Source of the DNA: DASQDN01 sp035630195 | GTDB taxonomy: Bacteria; Acidobacteriota; Terriglobia; Bryobacterales; Bryobacteraceae | Length of the DNA stretch: 17,467 nt | Direction: 5' to 3' | Assembly (NCBI GenBank): GCA_035630195.1 | Contig: DASQLD010000350.1 | Coordinates: 1-17,467 of the forward strand | Shown: one piece after another, positions 8,755-15,295 of the stretch | Layout: the number at the start of each line of letters is the position of its first letter | Position numbering within the stretch: the stretch's first letter is position 1 | The notes under the pieces: generated by a model | Database searches by the model: none | What the model saw: the letters and a program-made list of their open reading frames with translations, nothing else | Told to the model about the DNA's origin: nothing | Position numbers and translations under genes: made by a program

Positions 8755-8798
8755 TTTTTGTCATTTCCTTTCTGGCGAAGTTAGGGCGCCTTGTTGTA

Positions 8799-8839
8799 TC
8801 CGAGTCATCCTCCGGCTCGCGCCGGGAGCCTGAATCGGA
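8799..8839 (-). repeat. Imperfect hairpin spanning the stop codon of the 460-aa gene
   Basis: The arms TCCGA...TCA...TCC...GGC and GCC...GGA...TGA...TCGGA pair with a few mismatches and one bulge around a TCGC loop. The structure covers the TGA at 8805-8807. No U-run follows on the minus strand, so it is not a terminator. It could be an intercistronic processing or stability hairpin between the two paralogous genes. Confidence 0.35.
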
Positions 8840-10187
8840 CATGAAGATGGTTGTCGTGGTTCGGCCACTTCTTCACACCGGTCACAGCCGGATCATTGAA
8901 GAGGATCATCTGTACCGGCAGTACCTTATTGGTCCGAATCAAGTTAACGAGCTCTTGCGTCAGGGACTGAGAATAGGTCGACTTGTCCCTGTAATTCGAA
9001 TGACCTCCTTTCCCGTCCTTGCGCATCACAGCGAGATCTACATCGATCCCCATCTGATGAGAGGCGTGACCAGAGATGCACCCGCCGCCCTGTAAGCTGA
9101 TCTCTCCGATGCCGTACCGAGGACCACTCGGATGCGCGGCAGCCCAACGCGATCCGATGTCTTTTAGTGCTGCAATCGTTTCAGATAACCCGAATTGTTT
9201 GTGCCGGAGAGTCGTCTTGTAGCTGTAATAGCCGGGACCCGATACCGGAAGCTGCGTATCCACGAGCGGATGCGGCATTCTGCAGCCGTTGTTCTCGATC
9301 AATTTCCCTTCGGTATTGCAGTCGACCGCCCCAGTAACGGAAATTCCCACTTTCTTTTGAAAATCGCGAATTGCCGCCTTTGTTGCGCTGCCGACAGCAC
9401 CATCCGTGACGAGACTCAAACCGAGAATCTTGTTCAGCGATTCCTGCACCCACTTGTAGTAAGCAGGACGCTGTTTCCGAAAGTCGGCTGCCAATGGCTG
9501 GGGGCTGCCGCCGGTCTTGCGGCCCGCTATCGGCGGGGCGCCTGCCCCTGCGGCACGTAGGGCTTTGTCAGTCGCCGCATCGACATTACCCGTGACCGGC
9601 AGTCCTTTCTTCGTTTGGAAATCACGGATGGCCGCTTTCGACTTGGTTCCAAGAACACCGTCCGTCCCGAGTTTGGTTGCAAGCGCTTTACTCAGCGCCC
9701 TCTGCACCCATTGGTTGTATTCTTTCGAGCCTGGAACAGCGCCGCAGGCGCTTGTAGTCGAAGAACCGAAAGGCCATACTTTGCCAAATACGTCCTTTAC
9801 CGTGTCCCAGATCTCCTCTTCTGTTTCCGTGCCAGCAGACTGGCATTTCGGACATTGGCATTCGGCGCCTGTCTCCCGATCGACACCTGGCGAGCGACCG
9901 GCGCCCTCGCTTCTCATGCGATGCCAAGTCGAAGGTCCAAGCACGCCGCTGGGATGAATGCCACGAGATTGCTGCCAGCGTTTCAGAGCACTTACAAAAG
10001 CTTCCGGGTGGACTTTCCCAGGCGGCAGTCGAAGCAGGTCGGCAATCTGGCGGCGCGAGTGAAGCCACCCGAGACGCTGTGCCCATATGCGGTTCCGCTG
10101 CACCAGGCTCGCTGAGGTATCTGGCCCGCGCTGTCCCCCACGCGATCTACTGAAAGCTGAACGCGAGGATGAACTCAACTTAGACAT
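8805..10187 (-). CDS. Peptidoglycan-binding / M74 (MepA-like) murein endopeptidase-like protein
   Basis: This 460-aa protein has a Ser/Arg-rich N-terminus (1-25) and no hydrophobic signal. A first peptidoglycan-binding-like unit (about 30-92, ALKRWQ...GVLGPSTW) leads to a linker with Cys110-x-Cys112-Pro-x-Cys115 and a short amphipathic segment (EIWDTVKDVFGKVW). Two PG_binding_1 repeats follow (about 155-214 and 242-300, both with AAIRDFQ). A C-terminal MepA-like domain (about 318-452) has GHASHQMGIDVDL (zinc ligands His377 and Asp384 by family) and NHDNHLHV (His444, His447, His449). Known MepA enzymes cut the D-Ala-mDAP cross-link of murein. The start at 10187 is chosen because AAGGAGG lies 4 nt upstream; an ATG at 10202 would overlap that site. 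It overlaps the PLP-enzyme gene by 13 nt and is paralogous to the next gene. Confidence 0.88.
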   Translation of the reverse strand: MSKLSSSSRSAFSRSRGGQRGPDTSASLVQRNRIWAQRLGWLHSRRQIADLLRLPPGKVHPEAFVSALKRWQQSRGIHPSGVLGPSTWHRMRSEGAGRSPGVDRETGAECQCPKCQSAGTETEEEIWDTVKDVFGKVWPFGSSTTSACGAVPGSKEYNQWVQRALSKALATKLGTDGVLGTKSKAAIRDFQTKKGLPVTGNVDAATDKALRAAGAGAPPIAGRKTGGSPQPLAADFRKQRPAYYKWVQESLNKILGLSLVTDGAVGSATKAAIRDFQKKVGISVTGAVDCNTEGKLIENNGCRMPHPLVDTQLPVSGPGYYSYKTTLRHKQFGLSETIAALKDIGSRWAAAHPSGPRYGIGEISLQGGGCISGHASHQMGIDVDLAVMRKDGKGGHSNYRDKSTYSQSLTQELVNLIRTNKVLPVQMILFNDPAVTGVKKWPNHDNHLHVRFRLPARAGG

Positions 10188-11257
10188 AAAGCCTCCTTGC
10201 ATGAGGCTATGGCGTCGGCCACGGCCTCTATATCGTGAGTGGAATGATCCGCTCGCAGCAAAAAGCTGACGCGGACCCCCGGATGTGTTCGCCGCTCTCG
10301 TAGGAGAAGAGCTTCAATTCCCCGCTCCCGCAGAGATTGGTGAACGGCCTCCCCATCCATGGAGCAGAGGCTCTGAACGGGAAAGCGTCCGCCTGTGGGC
10401 AGTAGGCCGAGTTCCTCAAACATGCGGCGCCGAAACAACTGAATCAGCAGGTCCAACCGGCTACGCGTTCGATCGCCATATAGTTGGTTCCAAGACAGTG
10501 CTCGCGCGGCTGCCGCGACATGGGCCAGAGAAGGCGGACTTGTGTGAACACGCGTCTCACTTCTGGCGACAAACTCGCGAACGATACTGGTAGAACCGGA
10601 GAGAGCCGCGATCGGAGCGCCAAATGCTTTTGCGAGTGAGCTAATCACGACCACACCCTCCTTGCGTCCTAATTGCGCTTCGTGTAGAGAACCACCTCCA
10701 CGCTTGCCCCAGATACCCAGCGCCTGGGTGTCATCAATTACAAGCAGTCCCTCGCGCTTGCGGACAGCTTGCCAATACTCATCGATTGGCGCGGATGCCC
10801 CACATGCGGGACACATGCCGTCCGTAACTACAATGGGCCTTCGACGCCGAGTCATCCGCCCGTTTAGCCGATCAAGCATCCAACGCAAACGAGAGGGATC
10901 CTGATGGCGAAACTCGTGAACAGGGGCTCCTAGAGACAGAGCTCGCTCAGCTCCCCAACGCGCTACGGGATAAGCCCCCGCATCGACGAAGATCTCGGAC
11001 GGAGTTCGCGCGACAACACCGAACCAGTCCCACAATAGATGTAGCGTGGACACTCCGAGGACCGCCTGCTCACAACCTTGCAAGTTGGCCAGTTCGGCGG
11101 CAACCCGCCGGGCTGAAGGCGCCTCCTCCAGCGCGGCGGGCTTACCAAGCGTGAGCCGGTTCCAATCGGGGAGTTCCCGTCGGGCGTGATTCAGTCCGAG
11201 ATACAACGCGGAACAGAAATCGAGCGCCTTGGACTCACGCGTGTCCTCGTCAGACAC
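10175..11257 (-). CDS. PLP-dependent aminotransferase-like protein, alpha-oxoamine synthase (BioF/KBL) type
   Basis: This 360-aa fold-type I PLP enzyme has SLAKAFGAP with the Schiff-base Lys210 and 'VIDDTQALGIWGKRGGG' (173-189), which matches the DDAHGxG region of 8-amino-7-oxononanoate synthase. The PLP-contacting His position of that motif appears to be Gln178. VTDGMCPACG (144-153) replaces the family's VTDGVFSMDG and adds two cysteines. The N-terminus keeps 'sALYLGL' but lacks the usual Gly-rich GSGGSR loop. C-terminal RVSFLLRADHSTHDI (329-343) is family-like. The known family condenses an amino acid with an acyl-CoA. It starts at GTG 11257 (8-nt overlap with the previous gene) and overlaps the endopeptidase gene downstream. 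It lies amid cell-wall proteins with no biotin genes, so a biotin role is unlikely. The substrate is unknown. Confidence 0.8.
   Translation of the reverse strand: MSDEDTRESKALDFCSALYLGLNHARRELPDWNRLTLGKPAALEEAPSARRVAAELANLQGCEQAVLGVSTLHLLWDWFGVVARTPSEIFVDAGAYPVARWGAERALSLGAPVHEFRHQDPSRLRWMLDRLNGRMTRRRRPIVVTDGMCPACGASAPIDEYWQAVRKREGLLVIDDTQALGIWGKRGGGSLHEAQLGRKEGVVVISSLAKAFGAPIAALSGSTSIVREFVARSETRVHTSPPSLAHVAAAARALSWNQLYGDRTRSRLDLLIQLFRRRMFEELGLLPTGGRFPVQSLCSMDGEAVHQSLRERGIEALLLRERRTHPGVRVSFLLRADHSTHDIEAVADAIASCKEALCLS
10192..10198 (-). promoter_or_regulatory. Strong ribosome binding site deciding the start at 10187
   Basis: Minus-strand AAGGAGG ends 4 nt before the ATG at 10187. An in-frame ATG at 10202 lies upstream of it and has no such site, so 10187 is preferred. 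The site lies within the end of the upstream gene. Confidence 0.7.
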
Positions 11258-13076
11258 GCCGTTGCGTTTGCGTCTCCAGTCTGCTCTTCAGATGCACCCA
11301 GGGTTGGGCATATCTCGATTCGGAATCCTTGCTGATGACAGGATCGGAAGTCAGATCGACTCCAGTGGCCGATCGGTAAGCATGGATATAACTCTGAACC
11401 TGTGACCGCCAGAACCGCGCCCAGTTAGCGCCTTGTCCCGGTTCGTTCACATCGGCCCAGTTGCCGAACCGAATTGACAGCAGAAGCTGTTCGCCCGCCG
11501 TGGCCAAGTTACGGAACTGCAGGACCGAAGTATCTGTCCAGCGCTGCAGAGTTTTCATCGCGTCCACGCGATCCATCCAACGCTCCGGCAGAGCCGTCAT
11601 CGTTCGCGTCGGCAAGAACTCGCGGAACTCTGGCCGCGCCAGAATCCATTGCTGCATCAGATTCTCAATCCGCGACGTTGTCGGCAGGTCGCCGTATTGG
11701 TTATGCGCGCTCTCACTGAGGAGTAGATGTACCTCTTTCAGCGCATTCAACACCGGGAAGCCGTCTGCCACGACTGTCGTCGCGTCATCGGACTTGTAGA
11801 ATACCGAGGCGATGTACAGCAGATTATGAAACGCCTCGAGGAACTTCGACCGCACGTCAGCCGGACGCAATGGAGGTACAGCTCTACCATAGAGTCGAAT
11901 ACCGTAAGCATGCTCATATTCAAGCGCGCGACGCACCATTGTCAGCCGATGTTGTTCATCCTGAATCCAACCCCATAGCAAGTTGTTCAGTGGGCGCAGT
12001 GGATCGATCTCCATCATGCGGAGAGGATCCTGCTCGCCGGGGCTGCGGACGTTCTGGAACCGCATAGCCACGGCGTTCATGGTCTGGACCAACATTCCTT
12101 CCTCGAGCCAGTACGAATAGATCAGCTCAAGCATGCACGGGTGGGTAAGTTTGCTGCGAATGATCCCGACGCAAGATCGGTTGCGCTGAGCTGGCGGAAC
12201 GGTTCCCCCCAACAGATCATTGATAAGAGGTGAATCGCCCAACTTGTCGCGCACGAGTTCGAGATACGGGATCGTCGCGTCGGCATGACCGTTTAGGTCG
12301 ACCAGATAGTCAACCCATAACGTGTCCAGTTCTGCTTCCGTCAGGTTGGTGCCCATGCGCTGGTTGATCGAGTCGACGTCGAAGCGCGAGAACTGAGTGT
12401 CACGCAGCGATACCGCGCAATTGCTCATGACGAATGCTTCGGTTGCGACCTTGAGCATCCGGTACGCGTCCGAATCCGTATACGGCAGGAAGCGCCGTTT
12501 CGATAGATCAGTGAACTCCTGATCGAACGCGTCGAACTGTGCTTGCGGAAAGCTTGTCGAGTTCTGCGGCGGCCTAGGCTGACCACAGAGCAAGATATCC
12601 ATGAACCGCCTGTAGTTGTTGAACCCCAGGGCCTCTGTGGCCTTCCGAATGAGGATCCAGAGCGCAAGGTCGGTAGTCGGACGGACATCGGATCGCATTA
12701 ACGTAACCGCGATAGGTCCTGCGGGAGCGAGAGCTGCGGGACCCATTGTGAGACCTGCCGGAATCGAAGTTGGCGCCGCGATGGCGCGACCCTGCAGGTC
12801 AACCGGAACATCAACGGTGTGGCTAACCGTTTTTCCTCCGCCGAGGTCCCAGATGCCGGTGACCTGAACCGGGTACGTTCCAACGGCCAATCCGGCCGTC
12901 GACCAGTGAACAACATCCTGATCGGTTTTATCCAGCTTTCCGAAGCCTTTTACGTCCCACACGAAACGCACATTCGTCGTGATCGAGGGTTCGGCTTCGA
13001 GCCGCACCACGTCGCCTTGCGTTACGGCTCCGGGCAGCGGCTTGATGGTGACGCTATATCTGTCAGTGGATGGCAT
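11250..13076 (-). CDS. Hypothetical 608-aa protein with N-terminal Ig/PKD-like domain
   Basis: I do not recognise this protein. Residues about 8-95 alternate beta strands in a PKD/Ig-like pattern ('GDvVrLeaePsittnvrFvWDvkG...ttagLavGTYPVqVtgiwd'). An Ala/Pro-rich linker (about 96-125) follows. Residues about 130-600 look alpha-helical, with many Trp, Leu and Arg residues and conserved-looking segments such as SKLTHPCMLELIYSYWLEEG and LLWGWIQDEQHRL. No signal peptide, membrane helix, nucleotide-binding or protease motif is visible. The ATG at 13076 has AGGAG (13083-13087) 6 nt upstream. It overlaps the metallopeptidase-like gene by 14 nt and the PLP gene by 8 nt, so it is a core member of the cluster. 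It may be a scaffold, carrier or structural protein, but its role cannot be assigned. Confidence 0.85.
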   Translation of the reverse strand: MPSTDRYSVTIKPLPGAVTQGDVVRLEAEPSITTNVRFVWDVKGFGKLDKTDQDVVHWSTAGLAVGTYPVQVTGIWDLGGGKTVSHTVDVPVDLQGRAIAAPTSIPAGLTMGPAALAPAGPIAVTLMRSDVRPTTDLALWILIRKATEALGFNNYRRFMDILLCGQPRPPQNSTSFPQAQFDAFDQEFTDLSKRRFLPYTDSDAYRMLKVATEAFVMSNCAVSLRDTQFSRFDVDSINQRMGTNLTEAELDTLWVDYLVDLNGHADATIPYLELVRDKLGDSPLINDLLGGTVPPAQRNRSCVGIIRSKLTHPCMLELIYSYWLEEGMLVQTMNAVAMRFQNVRSPGEQDPLRMMEIDPLRPLNNLLWGWIQDEQHRLTMVRRALEYEHAYGIRLYGRAVPPLRPADVRSKFLEAFHNLLYIASVFYKSDDATTVVADGFPVLNALKEVHLLLSESAHNQYGDLPTTSRIENLMQQWILARPEFREFLPTRTMTALPERWMDRVDAMKTLQRWTDTSVLQFRNLATAGEQLLLSIRFGNWADVNEPGQGANWARFWRSQVQSYIHAYRSATGVDLTSDPVISKDSESRYAQPWVHLKSRLETQTQRRV

Positions 13077-14424
13077 ACCGTTCTCCTAAACTTGTTGACT
13101 GTTGATTCTGTAAAGCCTGTGTTCGCCGGGCGCTCGACAGGACTTGCTTTGCGCACGAAGTTGACGTCTCCAGACTGCTGCTTAGAGCCCATGTCGTGAG
13201 CAGGTCCGCGAGTTGCGCGCTCTCGTGCTCAGGGCTGATCTTCCCTTCGGCTCTGGCTTGGCCGAGTACCGCAAATGCCAGCGCCGGCCGGGTGCTTGCG
13301 ACTCTCCCGGACTGCTTGCGCCATCCTTCATGGATGGCGGCAAGCTTTGCCGGCGTACGTTCTTCCATCGGCAGCACATCGACGACACGCAGGCCCTTCA
13401 GCTTCGTCGGCCGGAACGACGTTAATAAACTCACGAACCGCTGCATCTGTTCCTGTAGCAGATCGATCACCCTACGCGATTCGTCCGGTAAGCCCTCCAG
13501 AGGATACATACTCTCCCAGAGTGCTTCGACACGTTCCCACTGGGAACTCGGGTACAGAACAGAGCCCATCGCGCAACTCAGCTTCACCCGAATCCACGGG
13601 AATGGATGCGGATCCTCGAGCGACAAACGAAAGACAAATGCTCGCGGCAGACTCACAACAGCGAGCAGACCGAGGGTTGCCGTCAATCCAAGGAGAGCCA
13701 CCGCCCAGAAGTCGGCGACGATCTCTGAAATACAGCGTTCCCAATATCGCCAGGCAACTACCTTGTCCGGTTCTGCGTGCTGCCGTTCCAATAAGGCCTG
13801 GCGTAGTTCATTGACAAGGTCGAGTTGAGCTGCTGCCTCGTGGCCGGCCTCATGGAGCAGCGATGCCGCTATACCGCTGCCTACCATTCGTTCGCGCGGA
13901 ACCCGGATGATGGCGAGTGGATTTTCGTCACCGCCCGGCAACCGGGTCCGAGCTCTGCGGATCGCCGCGCCTACACCACGATCGAGGTAACAAACGGCGG
14001 GTGGAAGATCCACGTAAGGAGCAATTGGCGCGAGAGCGTCAGCCGCCAGCACGTCAAGACCAGCCACCCAAACTCCCATTCCATGCTGACTCCGCTGCAC
14101 AACCACATCACTGAAGATGTCAATCTGCGTTAGAACAGCATTAAACCGAAGGCGCAGTATCGTGAATCGCCGCTGGCCTTCTTCCGGTGTAGCGGCCAGC
14201 CCTTCCGGTCCCCGAAGCCATTCGATGTATCTGCGTACATACCCGGCGAGTTTGGCTTTGCCTTGCGCCATGTGCGTTTCCATCGCTGCCTGCGCCCGGG
14301 GCGAGACCGCGGCAGCAGGAACCATAGGCATCTGCAGGGCGAAAGGCTGCAAGCGGTCGAGCCGGGTCATAAGCGCTCGCGCCTCCTGCTCCAGTAACCT
14401 TGAACCATCCGAGTCGGTTGACAC
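13063..14424 (-). CDS. Putative HExxH zinc metallopeptidase-like protein
   Basis: This 453-aa protein has a zinc-peptidase-type motif SLLHEAGH (His191, Glu192, His195). A downstream Glu234 in 'CISEIVADFWAVALLG' could be the third zinc ligand, with Asp238 four residues later, as in gluzincins. Residues about 239-262 are hydrophobic enough for one membrane segment or a buried helix. The first 150 residues are helical and Ala/Arg-rich. No signal peptide is visible. It starts at GTG 14424, 6 nt after the stop of the 230-aa gene, and overlaps the 608-aa gene by 14 nt. Metallopeptidase activity is inferred from the motif alone. The substrate could be the neighbouring small protein, but nothing in the sequence proves this. 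Confidence 0.75.
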   Translation of the reverse strand: MSTDSDGSRLLEQEARALMTRLDRLQPFALQMPMVPAAAVSPRAQAAMETHMAQGKAKLAGYVRRYIEWLRGPEGLAATPEEGQRRFTILRLRFNAVLTQIDIFSDVVVQRSQHGMGVWVAGLDVLAADALAPIAPYVDLPPAVCYLDRGVGAAIRRARTRLPGGDENPLAIIRVPRERMVGSGIAASLLHEAGHEAAAQLDLVNELRQALLERQHAEPDKVVAWRYWERCISEIVADFWAVALLGLTATLGLLAVVSLPRAFVFRLSLEDPHPFPWIRVKLSCAMGSVLYPSSQWERVEALWESMYPLEGLPDESRRVIDLLQEQMQRFVSLLTSFRPTKLKGLRVVDVLPMEERTPAKLAAIHEGWRKQSGRVASTRPALAFAVLGQARAEGKISPEHESAQLADLLTTWALSSSLETSTSCAKQVLSSARRTQALQNQQSTSLGERYAIH

Positions 14425-14430
14425 GGCGGT

Positions 14431-15123
14431 CTACACTCCGGAAAGAATGATCTTGTTTCCCTGTCGGACCCAAGTCCCGCGAGAGCCGCCTTTGCCGTTC
14501 TTTCGACCCGCGCCGCCCGGGCGAACTAGTCCTGGGATAAATTGGCTGGCAGCGGAGCCAACTGCGTCGCGAATGGCTTCTTTGCCGGCGTTCGCGCCCG
14601 CATCAGCGAGCTGGCGCGCGGTGGATTCGGCGAAACGTACGAACTGTCTTGCTGCTTCGAACTCCTGGTCCTCGCCGCTCAGACCTTCCATCTCCAGGCC
14701 AAACATGTCACCGGCGGCGCCTGCTGCTTGACTGCCGATGGCAGCTCCCGCAGGTCCGCCGAACATACCGCCCAACGCGCCGCCGGCCAATGGCAGTACC
14801 TTCTTGGCGACACCTTTTAGAACAGGGGCCAGTTTGCCTGCCACTTTCCGAACGCCTTTCCCGATACGCTTGAAGAACTTTCCCAGAAACTGATCGAGTT
14901 CAGCTTCATCTTGAACTTCGAGCAGCTCTGATGCGAGTTCCATCACCTCGCCGTCGGTTAGTTCATCGGATTCGGCTTCGTATTCGGCTTCATATTCACC
15001 CTCGTACTCGCCCTCCCCGAGAATCTCGTCTAGAGGAGTCTCGCCGGCCGTTATGTAGCCCGATGACGGACCGTACTCATACGAACCGCCCCATTCCTGT
15101 TGCGTGCGATCTATATCGTGCAT
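14431..15123 (-). CDS. Acidic-repeat / cationic amphipathic / glycine-zipper protein of unknown function
   Basis: This 230-aa protein is the first gene of the cluster. It has four parts. Residues 1-55 are acidic, with four 4-residue units of the E-x-E-Y type (about 38-52). Residues 56-82 (ELLEVQDEAELDQFLG) are an acidic helix. Residues 83-110 (FFKRIGKGVRKVAGKL... to KKVL) are a cationic amphipathic helix that looks like a membrane-active peptide. Residues 113-140 are a Gly/Ala-rich stretch (GGALGGMFGGPAGAAIG). An acidic segment, FGLEMEGLSGEDQEFEAARQFVRFAE (141-166), follows. The tail (200-230) is Gly/Arg-rich and ends in RGTWVRQGNKIILSGV. I believe similarly built proteins occur in other genomes but know no function. 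The start at 15123 is fixed by AGGAG 5 nt upstream. Confidence 0.85.
   Translation of the reverse strand: MHDIDRTQQEWGGSYEYGPSSGYITAGETPLDEILGEGEYEGEYEAEYEAESDELTDGEVMELASELLEVQDEAELDQFLGKFFKRIGKGVRKVAGKLAPVLKGVAKKVLPLAGGALGGMFGGPAGAAIGSQAAGAAGDMFGLEMEGLSGEDQEFEAARQFVRFAESTARQLADAGANAGKEAIRDAVGSAASQFIPGLVRPGGAGRKNGKGGSRGTWVRQGNKIILSGV
14971..15018 (-). repeat. Four degenerate 12-bp units inside the 230-aa gene
   Basis: The units TTCGGCTTCGTA, TTCGGCTTCATA, TTCACCCTCGTA and CTCGCCCTCCCC (plus strand) encode the acidic Glu-x-Glu-Tyr-type repeats. The period is in frame with the protein, so this is a coding repeat. Strain-to-strain copy-number change would be expected. Confidence 0.8.
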
Positions 15124-15128
15124 GTCGT

Positions 15129-15133
15129 CTCCT
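15129..15133 (-). promoter_or_regulatory. Ribosome binding site deciding the start at 15123
   Basis: Minus-strand AGGAG ends 5 nt before the ATG at 15123. An upstream in-frame TTG at 15150 has no such site, so 15123 is the preferred start (230 aa). Confidence 0.75.
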
Positions 15134-15164
15134 GTCCTGGATTTTTGCAATCCACGAAAGAGTA

Positions 15165-15180
15165 TGCATGCTAGTGGCCC
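15165..15180 (-). promoter_or_regulatory. Candidate sigma-54 (-24/-12) promoter for the minus-strand cluster
   Basis: On the minus strand GG (15179-15178) and GC (15167-15166) are separated by exactly 10 nt, as in sigma-54 promoters (here GGGCCACTAGCATGCA). Only part of the consensus around GG and GC matches. The predicted start of transcription, near 15154, would leave a leader of about 30 nt before the ATG at 15123, which is reasonable. A GG-N10-GC match is expected by chance about once in 256 positions, so this is weak on its own. A weak sigma-70-like alternative (TTTAGC at 15188-15183, 16 nt, CATACT at 15166-15161) overlaps it. Confidence 0.25.
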
Positions 15181-15209
15181 ACGCTAAATGATTGATTCTT
15201 AGTTGCGGA

Positions 15210-15270
15210 TGGCGAACCGACCTTCGTGCGCTAGTCGAATGCAGGGAGTTTGGCGAATTTAACTTCGCGG
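15210..15270. promoter_or_regulatory. Two copies of a dyad, TGGCGAA-N6-TTCGyG, 41 bp apart
   Basis: The first copy is TGGCGAA (15210-15216), six bases, TTCGTG (15223-15228). The second is TGGCGAA (15251-15257), six bases, TTCGCG (15264-15269). Each is a short inverted repeat, GCGAA/TTCG(C/T), and the copies face the same way 41 bp apart, about four helical turns. That is a common layout for paired operator or enhancer sites. If the sigma-54-like start near 15154 is real, the copies centre at about -65 and -106. They also lie 28-86 bp upstream of the divergent GTG at 15296, so either or both operons could be the target. Confidence 0.5.
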
Positions 15271-15277
15271 CATTCGA
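15235..15277. repeat. 8-bp perfect inverted repeat around the second dyad
   Basis: TCGAATGC (15235-15242) and GCATTCGA (15270-15277) are perfect inverted arms with a 27-nt spacer. The spacer contains the GCGAA/TTCGC dyad at 15253-15268. It may be a regulatory site or a 5'-leader hairpin of the hydrolase gene. The rest of the gap 15124-15295 shows no gene. Confidence 0.45.
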
Positions 15278-15295
15278 TTGTGGTAAACACGAGGA

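Noticed and set aside
8642..8764. A 40-codon minus-strand frame starting at ATG 8764, overlapping the start of the 684-aa gene
   Set aside because: Its ATG sits only 2 nt from the AAGGA site, the composition is not protein-like and it overlaps a well-supported gene.
5967..15123. The cluster as part of a contractile injection system (eCIS) or prophage
   Set aside because: No sheath, tube, baseplate, spike, capsid, portal or integrase gene is visible, so only the cargo-like genes would fit.
15124..15150. A TTG start at 15150 giving a 239-aa version of the first cluster gene
   Set aside because: No ribosome binding site precedes it, while the ATG at 15123 has AGGAG at ideal spacing.
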